DNA of 10,898 nt, taken from positions 1-10,898 of the forward strand of contig JAZNWH010000064.1 of assembly GCA_045593265.1 (NCBI GenBank), in the 5' to 3' direction. Both the position numbers and the translations under genes were made by a program. Positions 1 through 5,768 of this stretch are shown piece after piece; position 1 is the stretch's first letter; each line of letters starts with the position of its first letter. The DNA is from RGIG8497 sp045593265 (GTDB lineage Bacteria; Bacillota; Clostridia; RGIG6154). The notes beneath the pieces are model-generated. The model did not search any database and was not told where the DNA came from. It saw nothing but the letters and a program-made list of their open reading frames with translations.

Positions 1-159
1 TTCTTGTGTGTCTCTCCATAGTGGCATACCTGCTACCATAGGACACTTACATTTTCTATCATCACAAACTGCGTGATACCTTTTCGGCAAACCTTTATCA
101 ATAGATTCTTGAATATGTGCCTTGCTCCCACAAAACGGACAAGGCAACAATTCAGCCAT
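1..159 (-). CDS. Lar-like restriction alleviation protein (3' end cut by window edge)
   Basis: The frame is open from an ATG at 159 to the left edge (53 residues visible) and its C-terminus lies outside the window. The start reads MAELLPCPFCGSKAHI, the N-terminal zinc-knuckle signature of Lar-family restriction alleviation proteins. A second Cys pair follows (VCDDRKCKC, residues 31-39) and then a Trp near residue 49. Known Lar (Rac prophage) modulates host type I restriction; the same role here is inferred from family only. A good ribosome site (AAAGGAGAG) lies 7 bases upstream inside the preceding gene, and the start overlaps that gene's stop by one base (TAATG), so the two are translationally coupled. 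Other short CPFCG zinc-ribbon phage proteins share this N-terminus, so the specific function is less sure than the coding call. Confidence 0.75.
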   Translation of the reverse strand, partial: MAELLPCPFCGSKAHIQESIDKGLPKRYHAVCDDRKCKCPMVAGMPLWRDTQE

Positions 160-452
160 TATGTATCTCTCCTTTCTCCACTCGGACAATAACCGTCAAT
201 ATCTGTTACTTTGTTTTTTATATTACAGTAACAAGCTCTTCTTTCTTCTCCATCAACTGTCTTTGAAAAAACAGCCACTTTACCGTGCTTACACTTTTCA
301 CACCTAACCACTTCCACAAAGTCAGCTTTGTTTTTGAAATCTTCACAAAAATTTTCCACATTATCTAAATCCCGATATTCGGTCTTGTTAAAAATAATGG
401 TGTCAGTTCTGCTAATACATAATTCTCCGTGTATACAATCGTTACAAGTCAT
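159..452 (-). CDS. Cys-rich conserved phage protein (zinc-binding, function unknown)
   Basis: A 97-residue protein with nine cysteines, including CNDC near the N-terminus (C3, C6), a CEKC pair (C51, C54) followed by KHG, CYC (C74, C76) and a C-terminal YCPSGERR. This spacing suggests two structural zinc sites. The layout resembles small uncharacterised proteins common in clostridial prophages; no enzymatic motif is visible. Its start overlaps the stop of the upstream gene by four bases (ATGA), and a very strong ribosome site (GGAGGT, 8 bases before the ATG) is embedded in that gene's last codons. It in turn carries the ribosome site of the Lar-like gene in its own 3' end. I do not recognise a specific function. 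Confidence 0.75.
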   Translation of the reverse strand: MTCNDCIHGELCISRTDTIIFNKTEYRDLDNVENFCEDFKNKADFVEVVRCEKCKHGKVAVFSKTVDGEERRACYCNIKNKVTDIDGYCPSGERRDT

Positions 453-790
453 TCTGCATTACCTCCGTCCATTTTTGCACCACAATTACAATAAGGTTCT
501 TTATTATTTTCAATTCTACCACATAAAGAACATTTATAAGAAATATATTCTTGAAGTATAGGTTCTCCATTATCGTCATATTTCATAGGGTGTACTAAAT
601 AAGATTCACCCTTCTCCTCTATCCATTCTCCGTGCTTCACTTCCACAACATCTGCGGTGGGTTCAGCTTCAATCAAGTCTAAAACAACACCTTGCAGAAG
701 ATTGCCCTCAAATTCAAAACCTTGTCTATTAAAAGCTGAACATCTTTGAATTTTTTCAGCGAACTTCTTTCTGTTAATATAAGCCATCAT
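449..790 (-). CDS. Zinc-ribbon phage accessory protein
   Basis: A 113-residue protein of a type seen often in clostridial phages. An N-terminal part (INRKKFAEKIQRC) is followed by the characteristic EPTADVVEVKHGEW segment at about residues 43-56, then a C-terminal zinc ribbon with C87xxC90 and C101xC103 and the ending CGAKMDGG. The function of the family is unknown to me. Two adjacent ATG codons (790 and 787) are both possible starts; the purine-rich AAGGCGGTGAGGG just upstream serves either. Its last codons (DGGNAE) are the ribosome site of the next gene, which it overlaps by four bases. Coding is clear from the domain pattern and the coupling at both ends. Confidence 0.8.
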   Translation of the reverse strand: MMAYINRKKFAEKIQRCSAFNRQGFEFEGNLLQGVVLDLIEAEPTADVVEVKHGEWIEEKGESYLVHPMKYDDNGEPILQEYISYKCSLCGRIENNKEPYCNCGAKMDGGNAE

Positions 791-802
791 CCCTCACCGC
801 CT

Positions 803-895
803 TCAAAATCCGTATTTCATTACAAAGTAAGTACAAACAATAATAGTTATAGATGTTATAATGTGGTGTATGAGTTTTGTTTGATATAGTTTCAT
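803..895 (-). CDS. Tiny membrane peptide (30 aa)
   Basis: A 30-codon reading frame starts at ATG 895, seven bases after a full AAAGGCGG ribosome site, and stops with TGA at 803-805. The peptide begins MKLYQTKLIHH and continues with a hydrophobic stretch (about residues 12-25, IITSITIIVCTYFV), ending MKYGF. One membrane segment with a basic N-terminal arm is what I see; no family is recognised. Its stop codon merges with the ribosome site of the next gene, the same joining pattern as its neighbours. It fills space that would otherwise be non-coding. The alternative is that the stretch is only a spacer; the correct spacing of the ribosome site argues for translation. Confidence 0.5.
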   Translation of the reverse strand: MKLYQTKLIHHIITSITIIVCTYFVMKYGF

Positions 896-914
896 TTCTG
901 CACACCGCCTTTCA

Positions 915-992
915 TTATGGGTGTAACCAAAAGTCAATCACACCTATGACTATTGCTATAATAAAAACTACAAAAATAACATCACCTATCAC
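915..992 (-). CDS. Tiny membrane peptide (25 aa), GTG start
   Basis: A 25-codon frame starts at GTG 992, which overlaps the TGA of the upstream gene by four bases (GTGA), and ends with TAA at 915-917. Residues 4-20 are almost wholly hydrophobic (DVIFVVFIIAIVIGVI), followed by DFWLHP, so it would be a single membrane-spanning peptide. An AAAGGCGG ribosome site lies just upstream within the end of the preceding gene. With the 30-residue peptide downstream it forms a pair of tiny hydrophobic products. Function unknown. A chance hydrophobic frame in AT-rich DNA is possible, but the stop/start overlap and ribosome site match the real genes around it. Confidence 0.45.
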   Translation of the reverse strand: MIGDVIFVVFIIAIVIGVIDFWLHP

Positions 993-1378
993 TCAACACC
1001 GCCTTTCAATGCCTGTTCTGCTTCTTCTTTGGTGAAGAATACATAAACACCGACACTATCCGAAGAAAAACAACCGTCTTTGAAGTGCATTATCAACTCT
1101 CCCGTCCGCAACATTTGCACTGATGTTACTTTTCTACTACAAATTATTTCTTTTGTGTATATTTTCATATTGCCTATGAGCCATACCACATCTCCCACCT
1201 TACAAGGCGGTACAATTACACCATTCGAAAGAAGATAGTTTGCTTCTCGTGCAGGAACATCACAAGCATTACCATTTTCAAACTGACAACCTTTGCACTC
1301 TTGTTTATTAAAACGAGGGCAAGTTATTTCGGGTGCTTTGTTCATAGCTTTTAACAACTCTGTCAATCTATCTATCAT
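989..1378 (-). CDS. Conserved phage protein with Cys4 cluster and VGD/TKEEAE domain
   Basis: A 129-residue protein. The N-terminal half has four cysteines (C20, C28, C31, C39) spaced like a small metal-binding cluster. The second half has the segment GVIVPPCKVGDVVWLI (about 53-68) and ends with YVFFTKEEAEQAL, a layout common in clostridial phage accessory proteins of unknown role. The same second-half domain recurs in the gene at 8650-9111, so the two are partial paralogues. The start overlaps the stop of the upstream gene (ATGA), and the final residues LKGGVE are encoded by the ribosome site for the next gene. The product is probably a small cytoplasmic protein; I can assign no reaction. Confidence 0.75.
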   Translation of the reverse strand: MIDRLTELLKAMNKAPEITCPRFNKQECKGCQFENGNACDVPAREANYLLSNGVIVPPCKVGDVVWLIGNMKIYTKEIICSRKVTSVQMLRTGELIMHFKDGCFSSDSVGVYVFFTKEEAEQALKGGVE

Positions 1379-1941
1379 TTCCGGACACCGCCTTTCAGCA
1401 TTTCTTTTATGAACGGTTGGATATAACTTATAAAAACTTCTGCTATCTTCTTCTGTGATGCGGAATAATCCATACTGATATTTTCATATAGTTCGTAATC
1501 TTCTATATGTCTATCAAGAGAAGTATATTTTAGTTCTGCACGAACACTATCTACCACATCGTGAACAGAACGATTATTACAAGCACTTTCTATTTCCTCT
1601 AAATCAATGCCTATATCTTCAAGTTCATCGTCAGCACATTGTTCCAATAAGAATTTTATATTCTCGTAAGTTTCATCGTTATCAATGGTTTCTCTTGATG
1701 CAATTTTTTCAAGCAAGTAACTTGAATTTATTCTCGACATAAGTTTTAAGAAACTCTCGTGTTCGGGCGTTGGTGTCCAACCATAGCCGTAATTACCACA
1801 ATCGGACATTATGTGCATATCGTAATTTTCTGTATCAAGAATAAATCTCGCCCACAGACAAGAGCCGTAATCTTTATCTTCTTTTTCCTGATGAAATTCA
1901 ATAGTTATGATAGATGGTTTCTTAATTTCTACAGTTGCCAC
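1375..1941 (-). CDS. Hypothetical phage protein (188 aa), GTG start
   Basis: A 188-residue acidic protein with no motif I can assign to a reaction. The N-terminal 60 residues look like a beta-rich domain (ITIEFHQEKEDKDYGSCLWARF, then a DCGNYGYGW turn-rich segment), and the remainder is predicted mostly helical (IKFLLEQCADDELEDIG and onward to KIAEVFISYIQPFIKEML). The start is GTG, overlapping the TAG stop of the upstream gene by one base, with AAAGGCGG seven bases upstream. It ends in LKGGVRK, again the ribosome site of the next gene read as protein. Similar proteins occur in clostridial phage accessory regions next to ASCH-like genes. No transmembrane or signal segment is seen. Confidence 0.7.
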   Translation of the reverse strand: MATVEIKKPSIITIEFHQEKEDKDYGSCLWARFILDTENYDMHIMSDCGNYGYGWTPTPEHESFLKLMSRINSSYLLEKIASRETIDNDETYENIKFLLEQCADDELEDIGIDLEEIESACNNRSVHDVVDSVRAELKYTSLDRHIEDYELYENISMDYSASQKKIAEVFISYIQPFIKEMLKGGVRK

Positions 1942-2576
1942 TATTCAACACCGCCTTTCACTTCTTCGACATAACACCAACTTTGAGGCGGTCTTTTTAT
2001 CTGCCAACTGTTTTCTTCCTCTCGTGTCAACCAAGATACCGATTCTTTTGTTTCTGTATATCCTACTTTGTGATACTCACTCAACTCTTTCGGCTTGTCA
2101 TATACTACAAGGTCTGATATGTGCCAACCATAGAATTTATTAAATCCTAAGCCCATATACTTTTTCAATTCCTCATATTTAACACAACTATCTTCGTAAA
2201 GGTCTGTGTGTTCATATGAAAAATCACAATCATTTGACCACTCTGTAAAGCCTGTTACATCTCCATCTTCATCATAACTAAGACTTGCGATACTCTCATA
2301 ACAATCATCATCAACAAATTCACTTTCATAAGTTTGGATTCTATCACACACAAATTCGCCTATGACTTTCCCTCTGCCATTAAATAAACAACCGCCTGAA
2401 CCTTTGTAAAGTCCTTTTGTTTCGTAGATATAACACTTAAAAGGCGTTTCGAGCTTCGGTTTTGTTTTCCTTATCTCAACACTTTTTTCATAAATCGGCT
2501 TTGTGCCTTTTTGTCCGATTATGTGTATAATTTTTTCACACCATTCAGGTTGTATGCTTATCAATACTGATTTCAT
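1941..2576 (-). CDS. ASCH/PUA-like domain phage protein
   Basis: A 211-residue protein. The N-terminus (SVLISIQPEWCEKI, about 3-16) followed by KSVEIRKTKPKL (31-42), FKCYIYET (46-53) and GRGKVIGEFVCD (67-78) matches the layout of phage ASCH-domain proteins: a first strand ending in a helix cap, a basic VEIRK strand, and a G-x-V-x-G-E-F strand. ASCH domains are beta-barrel RNA/nucleotide-binding folds; known members include RNA-binding and amidohydrolase types, and the role here is unknown. The C-terminal 130 residues include LGFNKFYGWHISDLVVYDKPKEL, often the closing part of this family. The ribosome site AAAGGAAG stands 9 bases before the ATG. The last residues VKGGVE coincide with the next ribosome site. 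Confidence 0.65.
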   Translation of the reverse strand: MKSVLISIQPEWCEKIIHIIGQKGTKPIYEKSVEIRKTKPKLETPFKCYIYETKGLYKGSGGCLFNGRGKVIGEFVCDRIQTYESEFVDDDCYESIASLSYDEDGDVTGFTEWSNDCDFSYEHTDLYEDSCVKYEELKKYMGLGFNKFYGWHISDLVVYDKPKELSEYHKVGYTETKESVSWLTREEENSWQIKRPPQSWCYVEEVKGGVE

Positions 2577-2631
2577 TTCTCAATACTTCCTTTCTTACTT
2601 GCCTGTAACTCGCCACAAGCAACAAATTTAA

Positions 2632-2652
2632 CTTGAAAACTGCTATTTCAAG
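2632..2652 (-). other. Small hairpin between methyltransferase and ASCH-like gene
   Basis: A 7-bp inverted repeat (CTTGAAA, 7-base loop, TTTCAAG) lies in the 84-base gap after the methyltransferase stop, the longest intergenic gap in the left part of the operon. On the minus strand it is followed by TTAAATTTG, not a clean U-run, so it would be at most a weak terminator or an RNA-processing hairpin. The stem is AT-rich and may be chance. Confidence 0.25.
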
Positions 2653-2660
2653 CCTTTTCT

Positions 2661-3455
2661 TTACTTGATTGTTACTTGATAATAATCTACATCGAAATAG
2701 TTCATCCATATTTTTTCAGTTCTATGTAATCCCATTTGTGCTGTAGTAGTTTTTGCATCTGTATACCAATCACAAAGCATTTCGTTGTAAAGCTGATTAT
2801 CATAACCGCTTAAAATTATCTTTGATTTGCTCTCTTTAAGAACTTTAAGCAATTCAATGTGCTTATCATCACTAAACTCGTGAGCGTACATATTTTTCTT
2901 TCGCAGGGATTGCAGATAAGGTGGATCGCAATATATAAGTGTGTCAGGATGGTTGTATCTTTTGATAAGCTCAATAGCATCTATATTTTCAATCTGTGCC
3001 TCTTTTAATCTTTTGCAACATTCCATTATAGTATCGGGAAGATAGTTCCACATTGTAGCACACCTCGGACCACCGTAGGTTTGAACATTACGCCAATGCT
3101 TTTTTGTACTATTTGTTGTGCCAAAAGATTGATGATACCGCACTAATGTCCGTCTTGCTCTTTCAACTGCATCACCTTCACTCATATCGTAGCATTCAAT
3201 AAATTCTTCTCTTGAAAAAGGGGTAAGCTCCATAGCCTTCGCAAGTGCTTCAGGCTGTTCCCTACAAACTCTAAACAAATTTACAATATTTCCGTCTATA
3301 TCGTTTATAGTTTCAATATAAGATGGCTCTTTATTGAAAAAAACAGCTCCACTTCCGAAGAATGGTTCACAGTACACTTTATGTTTAGGAAAATAGTTTA
3401 TAATCCAATCGCTAATTCTCCATTTAGCGCCTGGATATTTTAATATGGCTTTCAT
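2661..3455 (-). CDS. dam: D12-class DNA adenine N6-methyltransferase
   Basis: 264 residues, the usual length for Dam/DpnM-type enzymes. Motifs appear in the expected order: KYPGAKW (6-12) and EPFFGSG (30-36) form the S-adenosylmethionine site (motif X and motif I), NDIDGNIVNLF (51-61) is the next SAM-binding strand, and DPPY (177-180) is the catalytic motif IV. The enzyme transfers a methyl group from SAM to adenine N6 in duplex DNA. GATC is the usual target of close relatives, but the specificity cannot be read from the sequence. In phages such orphan methyltransferases commonly protect the genome from host restriction; no restriction gene is next to it here. It starts 9 bases after ssb ends, with AGGGGGA as ribosome site, so it belongs to the same operon. 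GATC is strikingly rare in this window. Confidence 0.92.
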   Translation of the reverse strand: MKAILKYPGAKWRISDWIINYFPKHKVYCEPFFGSGAVFFNKEPSYIETINDIDGNIVNLFRVCREQPEALAKAMELTPFSREEFIECYDMSEGDAVERARRTLVRYHQSFGTTNSTKKHWRNVQTYGGPRCATMWNYLPDTIMECCKRLKEAQIENIDAIELIKRYNHPDTLIYCDPPYLQSLRKKNMYAHEFSDDKHIELLKVLKESKSKIILSGYDNQLYNEMLCDWYTDAKTTTAQMGLHRTEKIWMNYFDVDYYQVTIK

Positions 3456-3464
3456 AACATCCCC

Positions 3465-3872
3465 CTAAAATGGCAAATCGTCTTTACCAACTGCAGGAGT
3501 AACATCAATGAAGCCACTTTCGTCATTCTGTTTCTGCTCTGATACTGCTTCTTCGTTCTTTCCACCACAAAATGAAACTTCATCTGCTACAACCTCGGTT
3601 ACATAATGCCTGTTACCTTCATTATCATCCCACACCCTGGTCTGAATAGAACCGCACAATGTAATCATCTGACCTTTTCGGAACCATTTGGAAACAAATT
3701 CTGCAGTGCTTCGCCACGCAACAACATTAATAAAATCCGCCTGCTTCTCGTCTTGTTTTTGAAATTTTCTGCCTACCGCCACCGTGAACGAAACAACCGC
3801 CACATTCGATGGTGTATATTTTAGTTCCGGGTCTTTAACCAATCGACCCATTAATACTACTTTGTTAAGCAC
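3465..3872 (-). CDS. ssb: Single-stranded DNA-binding protein
   Basis: A 135-residue bacterial-type SSB. The OB-fold begins LNKVVLMGRLVKDPELKYT and includes VAVVSFTVAV (24-33), FINVVAWRSTAEFV (47-60) and KGQMITLCGSIQTRVW (66-81). A short polar linker leads to the acidic C-terminal tip GKDDLPF, the docking peptide for SSB partners. The protein coats single-stranded DNA during phage replication and recombination. I place the start at GTG 3872: AAGGAGAG lies seven bases upstream and SSB proteins begin at this residue. The frame is open further upstream (ATG at 3920 and 3908), but those codons encode no SSB sequence and lie in a hairpin-rich leader. The gene follows the small replication companion gene and precedes the methyltransferase. 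Confidence 0.95.
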   Translation of the reverse strand: MLNKVVLMGRLVKDPELKYTPSNVAVVSFTVAVGRKFQKQDEKQADFINVVAWRSTAEFVSKWFRKGQMITLCGSIQTRVWDDNEGNRHYVTEVVADEVSFCGGKNEEAVSEQKQNDESGFIDVTPAVGKDDLPF

Positions 3873-3880
3873 GTCAAAAC

Positions 3881-3892
3881 TCTCCTTCCTTA
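3881..3892 (-). promoter_or_regulatory. ribosome site that fixes the ssb start
   Basis: The minus strand reads AAGGAAGGAGAG, ending eight bases before GTG 3872. This strong site decides in favour of the GTG start of ssb over the upstream in-frame ATG codons. Confidence 0.75.
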
Positions 3893-3896
3893 TTCC

Positions 3897-3915
3897 GTAT
3901 TGCTTCATGCAATAC
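3897..3915 (-). other. ssb leader hairpin 3 (next to the ribosome site)
   Basis: A perfect 7-bp stem (GTATTGC / GCAATAC) with a 5-base loop, ATGAA on the minus strand. It ends four bases before the ssb ribosome site. Because the loop holds an in-frame ATG and the stem abuts the ribosome site, it could affect ssb translation; this is inference. Confidence 0.5.
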
Positions 3916-3943
3916 CCCATTTATCACTCGGTTTTTCCTTTTT

Positions 3944-3967
3944 CGTGAAAGAATACATTCTTTCACG
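3944..3967 (-). other. ssb leader hairpin 2
   Basis: A perfect 10-bp inverted repeat (CGTGAAAGAA / TTCTTTCACG) around a 4-base loop, 72 bases upstream of the ssb start. On the minus strand the next bases are AAAAAGG, so it is not an intrinsic terminator in the direction of transcription. It is followed on the plus strand by no U-run either. A regulatory RNA structure, protein-binding site or RNA-processing site are all possible. Confidence 0.6.
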
Positions 3968-3969
3968 AG

Positions 3970-3985
3970 GAGCCTTGCAAGGCTC
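3970..3985 (-). other. ssb leader palindrome 1
   Basis: A perfect 16-base palindrome (GAGCCTTGCAAGGCTC) that begins directly after the stop codon of the upstream gene and stands two bases from hairpin 2. As RNA it could form a 6-bp stem with a minimal loop; as DNA it is a symmetrical binding site. No U-run follows on the minus strand. Confidence 0.55.
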
Positions 3986-4315
3986 TCAAAACTCATGATT
4001 TATCTCTCCTAAAATCTTAATAATCTTTACAGCACTTTCAAAAGTCATATTAGTTGTAACCTTTGAAAGTAAATCCTTCGCCTTACGCACAGTCATTTCT
4101 TCAGAAACCCTTTTTAACATATCATCCGTAGCCTGAAAAACTCTTAACTGTGCATTGCCCTCGGCCATACATCCTGTCTTCTTGAATTTGTTACTGCCCA
4201 CAACAATATGCTTGTCCGTAACGCTATCAACCTTTTCTATATAGTTCCAGGGAAACAAATTACCAATGCTTACTATAATCTTGTCTCCCGGTTTTAAACT
4301 TTCAGTCCAATTCAT
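3986..4315 (-). CDS. Small phage protein downstream of replication gene (109 aa)
   Basis: I choose ATG 4315 (MNWTESLKPGDKII), because a perfect GGAGGT ribosome site lies just before it; the frame is open ten codons further but without a ribosome site. The first 55 residues look like a small beta-barrel (KPGDKIIVSIG, IEKVDSVTDKHIVVG, FKKTGC). The rest is helical (DDMLKRVSEEMTVRKAKDLL and a final amphipathic helix). It starts two bases after the stop of the DUF4373 gene, whose last two glycine codons form the ribosome site. Placement between a replication initiator-like gene and ssb suggests a replication or helicase-loading accessory role, but nothing in the protein itself proves this. Confidence 0.7.
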   Translation of the reverse strand: MNWTESLKPGDKIIVSIGNLFPWNYIEKVDSVTDKHIVVGSNKFKKTGCMAEGNAQLRVFQATDDMLKRVSEEMTVRKAKDLLSKVTTNMTFESAVKIIKILGEINHEF

Positions 4316-4317
4316 AA

Positions 4318-5058
4318 CTAACCTCCATAGTCTTCTTCGTACCATCTTTTTATAGTTTTAAAGTGATTCTGCACAACAACTTCCTTCTTTATAATGAAAT
4401 TGGCAAGTCTTTCAAGATAATGATTAAGTACATTGAGAGGCATTATTCCCGAAAGCTCGTCCATCTGTTCGTCAGACAGAATAATGACCCCCTTGGTCAA
4501 ACTGCCCTGACACACCGAAGGTTTTTTATAAAGGTCAGTGTCGTCGCACAGTACTACACTACTTTTGTTTTGTTTACTTTTGTTTTGTTTACTTTCCTTT
4601 GTGTCATTTATGTCAACATAAATCCCGTTTTCTGTTGCAGAAATCGGCATTTCTGCAACATTTATTTTAAAATCGGCAACAGAAACTAAGAGGTACTCGT
4701 CTTTCAGCTTTGAACGTACCCTGCGACTTGTTGCTTCAAAGTATCTTGCTTGAACTCCTTTTGAAGTTAAAATAGAATACTTTTTGTACATTTCTTCACT
4801 GAAAATACCTCTTCTGATACAGGCTGCTATTAATTCTGAAACAACACAACCACCCACACCGTTCTCCGATGCAAACAAAAGTGCCACCTCGTCTGTCCAT
4901 TCACAGTAGTAACCATGCTCACCATATATTCTTTGATAGAGCATAACGACTAAGGCAAACCCTACAAGTCCAAACTCCGCCTTTATCAGTTTGATTTTAG
5001 TATCCATTACCGTATCTAAAGGAAAATAATCCAATCCTTCTTTTACGGTTCGTCCCAT
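4318..5058 (-). CDS. DUF4373 (Lin1244/Lin1753-like) phage replication protein
   Basis: 246 residues. The N-terminal domain (GLDYFPLDTVMDTKIKLI, then AEFGLVGFALVVMLYQRIYG and YYCEW, residues 8-53) is the DUF4373 signature of phage proteins that sit where the replication initiator/DnaD-type organiser lies. A variable polar linker (about 150-170) contains a duplicated KQNKS, and a C-terminal helical segment (VLNHYLERLANFIIKK ... VQNHFKTIKRWYEED, about 210-244) resembles the DnaD-like C-terminal part of such proteins. It probably recruits host helicase at the phage origin; this is by family and location. The ribosome site AAAGGA overlaps the end of the HNH gene; the start is one base after that gene's stop. 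No origin-like repeat cluster is obvious inside it besides the linker repeat. Confidence 0.85.
   Translation of the reverse strand: MGRTVKEGLDYFPLDTVMDTKIKLIKAEFGLVGFALVVMLYQRIYGEHGYYCEWTDEVALLFASENGVGGCVVSELIAACIRRGIFSEEMYKKYSILTSKGVQARYFEATSRRVRSKLKDEYLLVSVADFKINVAEMPISATENGIYVDINDTKESKQNKSKQNKSSVVLCDDTDLYKKPSVCQGSLTKGVIILSDEQMDELSGIMPLNVLNHYLERLANFIIKKEVVVQNHFKTIKRWYEEDYGG
4561..4590 (-). repeat. In-frame 15-base tandem repeat in linker of DUF4373 gene
   Basis: Two perfect adjacent copies of a 15-base unit (plus strand ACTTTTGTTTTGTTT) encode KQNKSKQNKS at residues 157-166, followed by the start of a third unit (ACTTT). The unit is a multiple of three, so copy-number change by slippage keeps the reading frame and only alters linker length. 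Confidence 0.85.
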
Positions 5059-5059
5059 T

Positions 5060-5701
5060 TTATTTGTCCTTTACCTTCCAAATTTTGCACAGCTCCGGGG
5101 TTAATTTAATCCCGAAGATGTGATATTTCTCTTCAAAACTTTTTTGTCCTATTGTATGTGCTTCTGAATGCATCTTTCTGTTAAGAGGAAGCACTCTCAT
5201 ACCTGTGTGAATTATATCCTTGCGATCACGACCCATTCCTACTGCATCAACATGATGAAGCTCTGCCTTTTTACCTGTTATGCAACATTTTTTATTTTTA
5301 AGACAAACGTAAACATATCTTGCAATATCAGGACTTCTGTCAAGCAGATTATCTGAAGTAGGAACATCGTTTTCAATACAAAACTCTATCAAAAATTCAA
5401 GAAATTCTTTTGCTAAAGTCATGTTCACATCAGAAAGACTAAAATATTCACACCCTTTTTTAGCTATAAATTCATACTTGAGAATAGCTTTAATTTCATC
5501 AGGGACGTAACCGGTCCATAATGCAATATCTTTAAAAGTAGCGTAAATTTTACGTCTTTGTTCTGCAGATATCCTTCTTCCATCAAGCAAAGTAACTTCA
5601 CACTCTGTTATACCTTGCTTTTCAAGAAGATAGTCGTTATCATATGGCACCACAACAGTAATATAGTTTCCGTCATAACTTTGTATGTACCCCGTAAGCA
5701 T
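5060..5701 (-). CDS. Putative HNHc nuclease (HNHc_6-like)
   Basis: 213 residues. The C-terminal third carries an HNH fold: CCITGKKAELHHVDAVGMG (139-157, with H149/H150), then HTGMRVLPLNRKMHSEAH (165-182, with N174, H178, H182), ending FEEKYHIFGIKLTP. These supply the His-Asn-His metal/catalytic set of a DNA endonuclease. The N-terminal two thirds (GRRISAEQRRKIYATFKDIALWTGY, about 41-65) match the layout of phage putative HNHc nucleases that lie in recombination modules. It likely cuts branched or single-stranded/duplex DNA intermediates; substrate unknown. The start has AAGGGTGTGAG upstream in a 67-base gap. Its stop is one base from the start of the DUF4373 gene, so they are co-transcribed. 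Confidence 0.85.
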   Translation of the reverse strand: MLTGYIQSYDGNYITVVVPYDNDYLLEKQGITECEVTLLDGRRISAEQRRKIYATFKDIALWTGYVPDEIKAILKYEFIAKKGCEYFSLSDVNMTLAKEFLEFLIEFCIENDVPTSDNLLDRSPDIARYVYVCLKNKKCCITGKKAELHHVDAVGMGRDRKDIIHTGMRVLPLNRKMHSEAHTIGQKSFEEKYHIFGIKLTPELCKIWKVKDK

Positions 5702-5768
5702 CAGCTCACACCCTTAATCATTTATGTAATTAAAAATTTTGGCGCATTGATTAATAAGAATACGCCTT

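Larger units (their letters stand above)
795..1960 (-). repeat. Dispersed 12-base gene-junction element TGAAAGGCGGTG (five sites)
   Basis: Perfect minus-strand copies of TGAAAGGCGGTG end four gene junctions (903-914, 997-1008, 1386-1397, 1949-1960) and a copy one base shorter lies at 795-805. Each carries the ribosome site of the next gene, and where it lies within the previous gene it encodes the last residues KGGV. Genes to the right use AAAGGAG-type sites instead, so the element marks the left accessory cluster. Confidence 0.8.

Noticed and set aside
795..1960. CRISPR-like array from the repeated 12-mers
   Set aside because: Spacing is irregular (about 90 to 560 bases), the intervals are coding, and each copy is a ribosome site.
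3606..3824. Plus-strand open frames antisense to ssb, and similar ones antisense to the nuclease (6942-7154), recombinase (7817-8053) and other genes
   Set aside because: They have no ribosome site, no recognisable domain and lie wholly within well-supported minus-strand genes.
3873..3920. Extended ssb start giving 16 extra N-terminal residues
   Set aside because: The extra residues are not SSB-like, the only good ribosome site lies just before GTG 3872, and the interval forms a hairpin next to that site.
5741..5766. Possible terminator (GGCG ... CGCC) between the 111-residue protein gene and the HNH gene
   Set aside because: Only four GC pairs, then a mismatch and three AT pairs with a large loop; T-rich sequence follows but the stem is too weak to call, and the operon appears to continue.
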